DNA of 5,123 nt, taken from Clostridia bacterium. GTDB taxonomy: Bacteria > Bacillota_E > SLMV01 > PUMD01. The notes beneath the pieces were generated by a model. It was not told where the DNA came from. It made no database searches and was given only the letters and a program-made list of their open reading frames with translations. The stretch is taken from NCBI GenBank assembly GCA_003562655.1, contig PWUC01000162.1, forward strand, positions 1-5,123, read 5' to 3'. Below, one piece after another: positions 1 through 5,123 of the stretch (positions within the stretch are counted from its first letter, which is position 1; every line of letters begins with the position of its first letter). Made by a program: the position numbers and the translations under genes.

Positions 1-577
1 ACCCTCAGCTCTCTGGAAACTCACTCGGCTTACTGATCCCCTTCATCGTCTTTGCTCGATTCAGCTAGTGAGGTACATTCTAGCTGCCAGACCAGGGAAT
101 GTCAACACCCAATCTCTGGCCCCAGATTTTCTGACGGTTCTCGGCACTCCCCCGATTCAGCAGATGTGCCGCCGGTTTCTTGCTGCATACCCTCACACGC
201 GAGCTGCCCTGACGGGATCCTCATATCCCTCCCGGATGCAGTCGTCATCTTTTTGCCATGGATGATCGGGGCAACCGCATGCAACGATCTGCATCCCGAA
301 ATCGCCTTTCCGTACCGATCTCGTCCCTGTAGGGACGGTCCTCTGCAGACCTCACCGATCCCAATGACATCTGAAGAAATGGACAGGGGCACGCGGTCAC
401 CTTATTCGATTTCATAGTGTACCGGTATGGCGCACCCACATGGGTCGCAATCCGCTGCGGACTGTCCTCGCCGTGAAGAATCCCTGACACTCGCCCTGTA
501 GACCAGGTGGGGAAGTCAAATGGCCAAAAACGCCGAGAGCCAGATGGCCATTCACATGGTGTCACCCGGCAGTTCGG
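1..577. other. Gene-free left flank downstream of the methyltransferase
   Basis: I see no convincing gene here on either strand. The open frames present (for example 52-417 on plus, 102-392 and 245-565 on minus) are short, rich in Cys, Arg, Ser and Pro, lack a ribosome binding site and show no domain motif. Base composition is lower in G+C than in the genes (32/60 counted at 241-300). The stretch holds three short perfect palindromes: 322-337, TACCGGTA at 420-427 and ACCCACATGGGT at 434-445. Two copies of TGGCCA (521-526 and 545-550) could pair as a weak stem after the methyltransferase stop, but only three T residues follow on the minus strand, so I do not call a terminator. It could be a decayed gene or long intergenic DNA. 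Confidence 0.6.
322..337. repeat. 16-bp near-perfect palindrome (7-bp arms)
   Basis: CGTCCCT at 322-328 and AGGGACG at 331-337 are exact inverted copies separated by two bases. As RNA this gives a 6-bp stem with a TGTA tetraloop. No T-run follows on either strand, so it is not a standard terminator. It lies in DNA without a gene, so an operator role has no obvious target. It could be chance: a 7-bp inverted arm is not very rare in half a kilobase when several loop sizes are allowed. Confidence 0.4.
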
Positions 578-1447
578 TCAACGCTTTCTCATCTGCAGCA
601 CGTAATACAGGTTCCGAACCACCCAAACCACCCGGAACTCACAGATCTCCGAGTGCGGCACGAGATCCACGGGCGGTCTTTCACGGTAGAGGGTGTTCGC
701 CTCCATGATCGTCCCGTACCATGAATCGTTCCGCATGGATTCCGGTACTCCCTCGTCACACACGACGACCCTCGCGCCCGGAGCGGCCACCCGCACCATC
801 TCGGCCAGGGCCCGGCCCTTGAAGCTGAAGGTGTTCAGACCGCCCACGTGCAGCACTGCGTCGAACTGTCCGGACGCAAAGGGCAGAGACGCCGCATTGG
901 CCTCCGCGAGCCCCACCGGAACCTCCAGATGGCCCAGCCGTCTGCGGGCGACGCCGAGCATGCCCGTAGATATGTCGAGCCCGACTATGCAGCCCTCTCC
1001 CCGCAGGGCGGGCGCCACATCCAGAAGGTTCCGCCCGGTGCCCACTGAGACCTCCAGGACCTTCATACCGGGCTCCAGCTCCAGGCTCTGAACCAGTCGC
1101 TGCTGTTCGGCTTCATAGTCAACCCCCAGCCACTTCATCTGCATCTTCAGGCTCGCGTCGTATTGCTCAGCCATCTGATCGTATTCGCCGCGCCACTTTT
1201 TGTCGCTTTCCCCGCTCATGTCCTCGCCAACCATGCGAAACAACCCGTCATGGACGGCGTAGGTGGCCTCACATTCACCGCAGCAGACCTCCGCTTCACC
1301 TTCCTCCGGCAGGAGGGGCTGGAGCTTCATCTCCTCCAGGGAGACATCGTCAGGGAAGGGCACCCAGGGGCAGTCCGGTACGAAGACCCTGCCCAGGCAG
1401 CGGGGGCATCGCAGCATGTCCAGAAGGTCGGCAGCAGGCATCATCAT
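578..1447 (-). CDS. Class I SAM-dependent methyltransferase with N-terminal zinc ribbon
   Basis: The protein (289 residues from ATG at 1447) probably transfers a methyl group from S-adenosylmethionine to an unknown substrate in the cytoplasm. Residues 8-72 look like a Trm112-type zinc ribbon: CPRC at 14-17 and CGEC at 56-59 supply four Cys ligands, with a long acidic loop between them. The Rossmann-like domain follows: motif I VLEVSVGTGRN at 130-140, the SAM-ribose acidic residue in GLDIS at 156-160 (Asp158), then SLPFASGQFDAVLHVGG at 187-203, the pattern of UbiE/Methyltransf_11 enzymes. The frame stays open upstream to 1639, but that extension runs through a promoter and a terminator, and a Shine-Dalgarno at 1462-1455 points to ATG 1447 (8-base spacing) or GTG 1450 (5 bases). 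It appears to be a single-gene unit with its own promoter. Family assignment is firm; substrate is unknown. UbiE-like quinone, rRNA or small-molecule methylation are all possible. Confidence 0.92.
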   Translation of the reverse strand: MMMPAADLLDMLRCPRCLGRVFVPDCPWVPFPDDVSLEEMKLQPLLPEEGEAEVCCGECEATYAVHDGLFRMVGEDMSGESDKKWRGEYDQMAEQYDASLKMQMKWLGVDYEAEQQRLVQSLELEPGMKVLEVSVGTGRNLLDVAPALRGEGCIVGLDISTGMLGVARRRLGHLEVPVGLAEANAASLPFASGQFDAVLHVGGLNTFSFKGRALAEMVRVAAPGARVVVCDEGVPESMRNDSWYGTIMEANTLYRERPPVDLVPHSEICEFRVVWVVRNLYYVLQMRKR

Positions 1448-1454
1448 CACATAT

Positions 1455-1462
1455 TCCTCCTT
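1455..1462 (-). promoter_or_regulatory. Ribosome binding site fixing the methyltransferase start
   Basis: The minus strand reads AAGGAGGA, a near-ideal Shine-Dalgarno. Counting from the core AGGAGG (1461-1456), it sits 5 bases before GTG 1450, 8 before ATG 1447 and 11 before ATG 1444. The upstream in-frame ATG at 1465 overlaps it and cannot use it. I take 1447 as the start; GTG 1450 is the main alternative and adds one residue. Confidence 0.8.
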
Positions 1463-1488
1463 CATGGCTATATATTCTAAGGTATATT

Positions 1489-1516
1489 TTAATAAATTCC
1501 AACCCTTGCGTGTCAA
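1489..1516 (-). promoter_or_regulatory. Probable promoter of the methyltransferase
   Basis: On the minus strand a perfect -35 hexamer TTGACA (1516-1511) is followed after 16 bases by TATTAA (1494-1489), four of six matches to the bacterial -10 consensus. The segment 1467-1500 is a strikingly AT-rich patch in GC-rich DNA. Transcription would begin near 1482, leaving a leader of about 35 bases with the ribosome binding site. An archaeal reading is also possible, with the AT-rich TTTATTAAAATATA run acting as a TATA box; both readings place initiation downstream of the terminator at 1587-1549. Confidence 0.6.
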
Positions 1517-1548
1517 CCATGTAGTATGCAGTGGCGGCAGCGTCGGTG

Positions 1549-1587
1549 AAAAACAGGGCGCACGGTCGGAACCGGAACCCGGCGCCC
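1549..1587 (-). terminator. Rho-independent terminator after the deaminase unit
   Basis: Read on the minus strand, GGGCGC (1587-1582) pairs perfectly with GCGCCC (1561-1556). The stem continues, after a one-base bulge, with CGG (1581-1579) against CCG (1565-1563). TGTTTTT (1555-1549) follows directly. Strong GC stem plus T-run is the textbook form. It lies about 190 bases after the deaminase stop and about 30 bases before the -35 box of the methyltransferase promoter, so it separates the two transcription units. The loop is larger than usual. Confidence 0.7.
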
Positions 1588-1728
1588 TCACCCATACTCT
1601 CCCTTCACGGTCATCCCCCCGGGGACGGCCCGGACCCATCCACCTCCCTGCTGGGTGGGCCGAACCTCATCGCCTGCGCGCACTGGGCACCGAACCGGTT
1701 CACGGCGGATCGCAACAGCCCCTGTCAT
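1588..1728 (-). CDS. Doubtful small open frame, 46 codons, ending on the terminator
   Basis: Between the deaminase stop and the terminator an ATG at 1728 opens a 46-codon frame (starts MTGAVAIRREPVRC, ends VKGEYG) whose TGA at 1590-1588 directly touches the terminator stem. The position, same strand and snug fit to the terminator are what a last small gene in the operon would show. Against it: no proper Shine-Dalgarno (only a G-rich AGGGG too far upstream), no recognised motif, no membrane segment, and a composition rich in Gly, Arg and Val that GC-rich noncoding DNA can give. I consider it more likely untranslated 3' region. Confidence 0.15.
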   Translation of the reverse strand: MTGAVAIRREPVRCPVRAGDEVRPTQQGGGWVRAVPGGMTVKGEYG

Positions 1729-1778
1729 CTGAGAGGCCCGCCCCTATGATCCAGACAGGCGCTCAGTTCGCGGCCGGT

Positions 1779-3104
1779 TCACCTGCCTCGAAGGCCCCCC
1801 AGCCGAAACGCCCTGGGATCGCCCAGCCGTCGGGCGAGAGTCTCAGGGGTCACCCCCAGATGCTGGGCGACCAGGTCCACCTCGGAGGCGAGAGGCGAGT
1901 TGAAAACCCCGGGGTCATCACTGCAAATGGCCAGGTTGACCCCGGCATCATAGAACTTCCTGACGGGATGAGACTCCATGTCGAAAATCCCGGCTATGCG
2001 GAGAGTTGACGTGGGACATATTTCAATGACGGTGCCCAGTGCTCTCAGCTCGTCGAGAACGAAGTCCTGCCTCCTCTGGGCCTCGTCGAGACGGACGTCA
2101 TCGTAGTCCCGCCTCACCAGGCCGGTGCGATGGCGGAGGAGGAGGGCGTCCAGCTCCTTCCGGAGACGGGCCTCGTCCACGCGAACACCGTAGGAGGACA
2201 GCTGGTCCTGCCACCGGAGGTCATAGGCGATCTGATCGAGCCTCTCGGAAAGGCTCTCCACGGTGTGGGCCCCCGGGTGGCGCGCCACCGCCACCTGCGG
2301 ATTCAGCCCCAGGGCCGTGCAGTGACCGAGTCTGACAGCGCCCAGCTCGGCAGCCCGGTGACACCACCTGATGGCGCTTTCGAGGGACCTGTCGGAAAAG
2401 ACCTCACCGACGTGAAGGACCGCATCCAGAGCCCTTGTGGGCGACCGCTCGTTGTCACGGTGCAGCCTGGTAAAGAAGGGCCCCAGGCGTTCGGGCGGGA
2501 TCTCCCGTCCCCCGAAATCGACCCCCACGACCATGTCCAGAAGGTCCGGCTCCGCATCAACAAGGTCTCGGAGCCTCTCGTACGAACCCATCACATCGTC
2601 CCGGCTGAGGCGAACCACGGCCCGGGCGGTGAAGGTGTCGGTGCACGAATTCTTCAGGTAACGGAGGTAGTGCGGATACCATCGTTCAAAGGGGGCGTCA
2701 CCGAACCCGCAGCGGTACTCCACGTATTCGAGCCCCTCGCCCCTGTGACGGCGGATGATGGGCTCGAGGACCACGTCGAGCCTGTCCCTCTCGATCCAGT
2801 ACCGGGTGATGCACACCGCGGCCAGGGTCTTGGTGTCAAAGCGCTCAAAGCTGCCACCGTCCCCGGGACCGCAGACGGAGACATCTCTGACCTTCTCCAT
2901 CGAACCTGTCGCGACCGCCTCCTCAAATATCGCGGCGGGATCGATGGCCGTTCCGTGGGCATTTTCGTAGACCTGGGGAAAGTTGAACAGGTTCCAGTCC
3001 ACGTCCCGGTGGCAATCCCTGGCCATGTGAACGAGGTCCTCGGGGTGATAGCACCCCCAGGTATGTACGTGCAGGTCGCATTGGGTCAGCGGCGACGCGC
3101 TCAC
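1779..3104 (-). CDS. Adenosine/AMP deaminase-family metal-dependent hydrolase, divergent
   Basis: A 441-residue TIM-barrel amidohydrolase of the adenosine deaminase family, expected to deaminate a purine-like substrate with one zinc ion in the cytoplasm. Motifs appear in the family order: HVH at 12-14 (metal), VGVDFGGREIP at 193-203, HVGE at 231-234 (metal His231, catalytic Glu234), LGHC at 259-262 (catalytic His261), EICPTS at 361-366 and SDDP at 395-398 (metal Asp396, Asp397). Two oddities stand out. The canonical HxHLDG is HVHTWG, so Trp16 replaces the Asp that contacts the sugar in mouse enzyme (Asp19). His261 and Asp396 are 135 residues apart, against 57 in mouse (238 and 295), because of a charged, probably helical insertion at about 267-354. 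Typical adenosine deaminases have about 340-360 residues. The start is GTG; GGAGAGG-type purines (3116-3110) lie upstream. It probably shares an operon with the membrane protein 33 bases before it. Substrate not assignable. Confidence 0.9.
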   Translation of the reverse strand: MSASPLTQCDLHVHTWGCYHPEDLVHMARDCHRDVDWNLFNFPQVYENAHGTAIDPAAIFEEAVATGSMEKVRDVSVCGPGDGGSFERFDTKTLAAVCITRYWIERDRLDVVLEPIIRRHRGEGLEYVEYRCGFGDAPFERWYPHYLRYLKNSCTDTFTARAVVRLSRDDVMGSYERLRDLVDAEPDLLDMVVGVDFGGREIPPERLGPFFTRLHRDNERSPTRALDAVLHVGEVFSDRSLESAIRWCHRAAELGAVRLGHCTALGLNPQVAVARHPGAHTVESLSERLDQIAYDLRWQDQLSSYGVRVDEARLRKELDALLLRHRTGLVRRDYDDVRLDEAQRRQDFVLDELRALGTVIEICPTSTLRIAGIFDMESHPVRKFYDAGVNLAICSDDPGVFNSPLASEVDLVAQHLGVTPETLARRLGDPRAFRLGGLRGR

Positions 3105-3137
3105 GCCAGCCTCTCCCCTCCTCTGAGGGCATCGGGA

Positions 3138-3554
3138 TCACCCGTCGGCGGCAGACATTGTCCTGAGCAGAAAACGGGCGAGCACCAGCGCCAGATGAAC
3201 GGCCACGGCAATGGGGACACCCGTCGCAATCCACGTGAGCCAGGCGGTGAAATCGATTCCCGGATGATAGACGCGGGGCAGCGGCGCCAGGACCGCGGCG
3301 GTGAACCCGATCCCGACCAGCAGCCCTCCCACACCAAGAGCGGGCCCTGTGACCAGACCTGTCACCACGCCCAGGATGACGGCCAGGATGGCGACGGAGA
3401 CCGACAGGTAGGCGCGGTAGGACTCGTTTGCCGCCGGTATCTGGGGCGGGAGCAGCCCCTCGTTTACGCTGCCGAACAGGTGCAGGCCACCCAGCAATAC
3501 CAACACCACTGCGACTGGGTAGAGAGCCGTGCACACGAGCCTGAGTCGTTTCAT
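3138..3554 (-). CDS. Small four-pass membrane protein, unknown function
   Basis: I do not recognise this 138-residue protein. It has four hydrophobic stretches: about 8-28, 48-68, 70-91 and 103-130, joined by a polar loop at 29-47, a tight Gly-Pro turn near 69-72 and a short loop at 92-102. The N-terminus is basic (MKRLR) and the C-terminus ends with Arg residues and a polar tail, so both ends should face the cytoplasm. The second and third segments are rich in Gly, Val and Ala, allowing close helix packing. There is no cleavable signal peptide pattern and no catalytic or metal motif. The start is well supported: GGGGAGG at 3569-3563 is 8 bases before ATG 3554. The deaminase begins 33 bases after the stop, which suggests cotranscription, but that alone does not show a shared function. 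Confidence 0.82.
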   Translation of the reverse strand: MKRLRLVCTALYPVAVVLVLLGGLHLFGSVNEGLLPPQIPAANESYRAYLSVSVAILAVILGVVTGLVTGPALGVGGLLVGIGFTAAVLAPLPRVYHPGIDFTAWLTWIATGVPIAVAVHLALVLARFLLRTMSAADG

Positions 3555-3627
3555 CGCATCTGCCTCCCCATGTCAACGCCTGCAAACCTGCAGTGAACGA
3601 AGCATCTCCCCGGGAATCCGCGCAAGG

Positions 3628-3810
3628 TCACAGGTTCAAACGGACGCCCTCCTGTATCACAGTCGCCTCCAGGACCGGCATGCGGGCAGCGGAGAGCGGG
3701 CCGTCGGGAACCATAGCAATCCTTTCAATAGTTTCCCACGTGCTGATCCATGTGTCCATCATTTCTGTTTGGACCCCGGTGCAACCGGTGACCAGCGGGA
3801 GCACTTTCAT
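3628..3810 (-). CDS. Doubtful small open frame, 60 codons
   Basis: From ATG 3810 a 60-residue frame begins MKVLPLVTGCTGVQ and ends EATVIQEGVRLNL, stopping 73 bases before the membrane-protein start on the same strand. Its amino-acid mix (Met, Thr, Glu, Val, Ile, Leu, few Arg or Cys) looks much more like a real protein than the frames around it. The same frame stays open further upstream to 4059, but there the composition becomes Cys/Arg-rich and noncoding in character. No good Shine-Dalgarno precedes 3810; only an AAGAAG run lies about 10 bases upstream. I recognise no family. It could be a small gene, the tail of a decayed gene, or chance. Confidence 0.22.
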   Translation of the reverse strand: MKVLPLVTGCTGVQTEMMDTWISTWETIERIAMVPDGPLSAARMPVLEATVIQEGVRLNL

Positions 3811-4111
3811 CCGGTGGTCATGCTTCTTCTTTCGGCCGTCCGGAGCGCACCCGTTCTGTGCCGGTCCAGGGCGGTGTCTGGAGCACCCGGGCCTGCAGGT
3901 CTTGATGGGCTCAGTCCTGACCCGCTCCTCATGTACCGAGCCAGGTCTGCAGCAGTGGCGGCGGAACAGCCACGCTTCTTCCTGTTGCTCGTAAAGACAG
4001 GCTGTCGCCCGTTGCTGGTCTGTGGCTCCTCGAGTGGCCGAGAGAACCCGGAGCCCCACCTGTCATCACACCGGGGGAATAAAACGCCACAGGAATGAGC
4101 TCAGCGGACGT

Positions 4112-4129
4112 CCCGTCCGGCATGACGGG
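4112..4129. repeat. Short perfect inverted repeat, 6-bp arms
   Basis: CCCGTC (4112-4117) and GACGGG (4124-4129) are exact inverted copies around a 6-base loop, giving a GC-rich hairpin in RNA from either strand. It is eight bases from the longer hairpin at 4137-4173 and roughly 80 bases after the hydrolase stop. No T-run follows on the minus strand. Confidence 0.45.
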
Positions 4130-4136
4130 CGGACCC

Positions 4137-4173
4137 GTTTCGGCACCGTGGGACCGCACCCCTGGTCCGAAAC
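4137..4173 (-). repeat. Long bulged hairpin 35 bases after the ADP-ribosylglycohydrolase stop
   Basis: GTTTCGG (4137-4143) and CCGAAAC (4167-4173) are perfect inverted copies. Pairing continues inward past a single bulged C (4144) with ACC (4145-4147) against GGT (4164-4166), a G-T wobble (4148/4163), a bulged T (4149), then GGG (4150-4152) against CCC (4160-4162), closing on a 7-base loop. That is 14 pairs in 37 bases. Its place just after the hydrolase stop suggests a 3'-end structure that halts or protects the message, but the following bases are GGGTCC rather than T, so it is not a standard rho-independent terminator. Confidence 0.5.
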
Positions 4174-4208
4174 CTCGCCGCTGCGGTCGTCAACATCCGC
4201 TGATCCTC

Positions 4209-5123
4209 TCAACTACCTCCCACATACGCCCGCGGAAGATCCTCCGCCAACCGGTAAAGCTCCCCGGCCGTCTCCTCCAACAGGGCCCGGCGCGCCAGCT
4301 TCTCCAGCCATGACCGGTCCATACCATTCACCCCGTACACGGCGCCCGCCAGCTGTCCGTGAACTGCAGCGGTGGTGTCCGCATCGTCACCGAGATTGCA
4401 TGCCATGAGGCAGCCCTCGCGAAAGCTGGTGCTTCTGTGCAGGGCCCACAGGGCCGCCTCCAGGCTCTGCACCACATAGCCGGTGCCGCGGATCTCCGGG
4501 GGATCCTTGCGCCTGAAGGATCCGCAGGCCACCTCATCTACCTCCCCCACCAGGGGCCTCTCCTCCCAGTACCCCGGCACGGGCTCGAAGCGCCCCCGCA
4601 GCAGCTCGTCCTTGCCCACCCCGTTCAGAGCACCCACCAGAAGCGCCCCCATGTAGCGACACGCGTCCACCGCCGCCTGCGCCCCGTGGGTGGTCTGGGA
4701 GCTCAGGGCCGAATACTCGATGGCGAGACGGGGATGACGCCGATACAGAAGGGGCACGGGAGCCAGGCGCATCAGCGAACCGTTGCCCGCCGTCATCGGA
4801 TCGGTGGAGCCCGAAAATGGATCTGAAGACTCGGCGAACCGCATCAGGGCACCGGATACGGTGCCTCCTATGTCGAAGCAGCGGCCCGTACTGCTCATGT
4901 ATCCCTCCCGGTACCATCGGAGATATCTCTGCATCTGGTCGGCGGGATCGAAGCGGCCGGCCTCCAGCAGACTCCTGGCGAGACAGAGAGCCATGGAAGT
5001 GTCGTCGGTCCACTGCCCGGGCCTCAACCCGAAGGGCCCTCCTCCGACCATGTCCTCCAGGGGCCGGAAGGTGCCCGGGCTCTGGAACTCAAGGGTGGTC
5101 CCCAGGGCGTCTCCGACCGCCAG
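4209..5123 (-). CDS. ADP-ribosylglycohydrolase (DraG/ARH family), 5' end beyond the window
   Basis: The protein should hydrolyse ADP-ribose from a modified protein or from an O- or N-linked ADP-ribose compound, using two magnesium ions, in the cytoplasm. The frame is open to the right edge; 304 residues are visible. Numbered from the edge, the family's opening motif AVGDALGTTLEF lies at 2-13, the metal motif WTDDT at 38-42, GNGSLMR at 113-119, TTHG at 144-147 and the second metal motif GDDADTTAAVHGQLAGAVYG at 245-264 (Asp247 and Asp249 likely ligands). Because the opening motif normally sits within the first 10-20 residues, only a few residues are missing. An in-frame ATG at 5051 exists, but starting there would remove the opening motif, so it is not the start. 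Length fits the family. A DraG role on nitrogenase reductase is only one option: no nitrogenase or DraT gene is in view. Promoter and upstream partner lie outside. Confidence 0.93.
   Translation of the reverse strand: MAVGDALGTTLEFQSPGTFRPLEDMVGGGPFGLRPGQWTDDTSMALCLARSLLEAGRFDPADQMQRYLRWYREGYMSSTGRCFDIGGTVSGALMRFAESSDPFSGSTDPMTAGNGSLMRLAPVPLLYRRHPRLAIEYSALSSQTTHGAQAAVDACRYMGALLVGALNGVGKDELLRGRFEPVPGYWEERPLVGEVDEVACGSFRRKDPPEIRGTGYVVQSLEAALWALHRSTSFREGCLMACNLGDDADTTAAVHGQLAGAVYGVNGMDRSWLEKLARRALLEETAGELYRLAEDLPRAYVGGS

Larger units (their letters stand above)
3555..4208. other. Long intergenic region between hydrolase and membrane protein
   Basis: About 650 bases without a clear gene. Near the right end are two adjacent inverted repeats (4137-4173 and 4112-4129), listed separately. 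The middle (about 3811-4100) holds only Arg/Cys-rich frames without motifs or ribosome binding sites. A 60-codon minus-strand frame at 3810-3628 is the only candidate gene. The promoter of the membrane-protein/deaminase unit should lie here, but I found no convincing -35/-10 pair at a suitable place. TTGACA at 3576-3571 is perfect but touches the ribosome binding site, so it cannot serve the gene at 3554. Confidence 0.6.

Noticed and set aside
521..550. Possible terminator for the methyltransferase from two TGGCCA copies
   Set aside because: TGGCCA is itself a palindrome, the loop would be 18 bases, and only three T residues follow on the minus strand; the T5 run lies inside the loop.
245..565. 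Minus-strand frame of 106 codons after the methyltransferase
   Set aside because: No ribosome binding site, composition rich in Arg, Pro and Cys, no motif, and lower G+C than the real genes.
1350..1595. Minus-strand frame of 81 codons preceded by GGGAGAG
   Set aside because: It would read through the terminator and the methyltransferase promoter and overlap the zinc ribbon in another frame; no family resemblance.
1263..2009. Open frame of 248 codons on the plus strand
   Set aside because: It crosses the methyltransferase start, promoter, terminator and deaminase end, with a low-complexity Ser/Arg/Gly/Pro composition and no motif.
3571..3576. Perfect TTGACA on the minus strand before the membrane protein
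   Set aside because: It touches the ribosome binding site at 3569-3563, so the matching -10 would fall at or inside the coding start; no TATAAT-like box is there.
2130..3596. Very long open frame (488 codons) on the plus strand opposite the deaminase and membrane protein
   Set aside because: The minus strand there carries all deaminase motifs in order and a membrane protein with a strong ribosome binding site. The plus frame has no recognisable domain and is a typical antisense shadow of GC-rich codons.
3625..3641. AGGTCACAGGTTCAAAC, resembling the variable loop and T-loop of a tRNA
   Set aside because: The base after the loop is G where a C must pair, the T-stem cannot form, and no acceptor, D or anticodon arm is found upstream.
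1779..5123. RADAR-type or other antiphage island built on an adenosine deaminase
   Set aside because: RADAR needs the large deaminase-like RdrB (far longer than 441 residues) and an AAA ATPase RdrA; neither is present, and no other defence gene is visible.
1..5123. CRISPR array, insertion sequence or attachment site
   Set aside because: No regularly spaced direct repeats, no transposase or integrase motif and no tRNA gene with a duplicated end were found on either strand.

Overview
This is a 5.1 kb piece of a GC-rich prokaryotic genome. Every recognisable gene lies on the minus strand, so the genes read from right to left. Strong purine-rich ribosome binding sites, a hairpin-plus-T-run terminator and a perfect TTGACA box favour a bacterium. 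The AT-rich box before the methyltransferase could also be read as an archaeal TATA element, so I do not name a lineage. Two 60-base lines counted by eye give 40/60 G+C inside the deaminase gene (2461-2520) and 32/60 in the gene-free left flank (241-300).

Layout in the direction of transcription: (1) 5123-4209, an ADP-ribosylglycohydrolase (DraG/ARH family) whose first few residues lie beyond the right edge. (2) 4208-3555, about 650 bases without a clear gene, holding two hairpin-forming inverted repeats just after the hydrolase and one doubtful 60-codon frame. (3) 3554-3138, a small protein with four predicted membrane segments, preceded by a very good Shine-Dalgarno. (4) 3104-1779, a 441-residue member of the adenosine/AMP deaminase family starting with GTG, only 33 bases after the membrane protein and probably cotranscribed with it. 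(5) 1778-1448, an intergenic segment with a rho-independent terminator for the deaminase unit followed by a separate promoter. (6) 1447-578, a class I SAM-dependent methyltransferase with an N-terminal Trm112-like zinc ribbon. (7) 577-1, no convincing gene, a few short palindromes.

Biologically, three of the four genes are enzymes of nucleotide-like or SAM chemistry: removal of ADP-ribose, deamination of a purine-like substrate, and methyl transfer. The sequence shows only one likely operon (membrane protein plus deaminase). The terminator and promoter between 1587 and 1489 separate the methyltransferase from it. I see no CRISPR array, transposase, tRNA, rRNA or toxin-antitoxin pair, and no convincing evidence of a new multi-gene system. 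The most interesting element is the deaminase: it keeps all metal and catalytic residues, but has Trp where canonical adenosine deaminases have a substrate-contacting Asp, and it carries a large charged insertion before the last motifs. Its substrate is therefore open.
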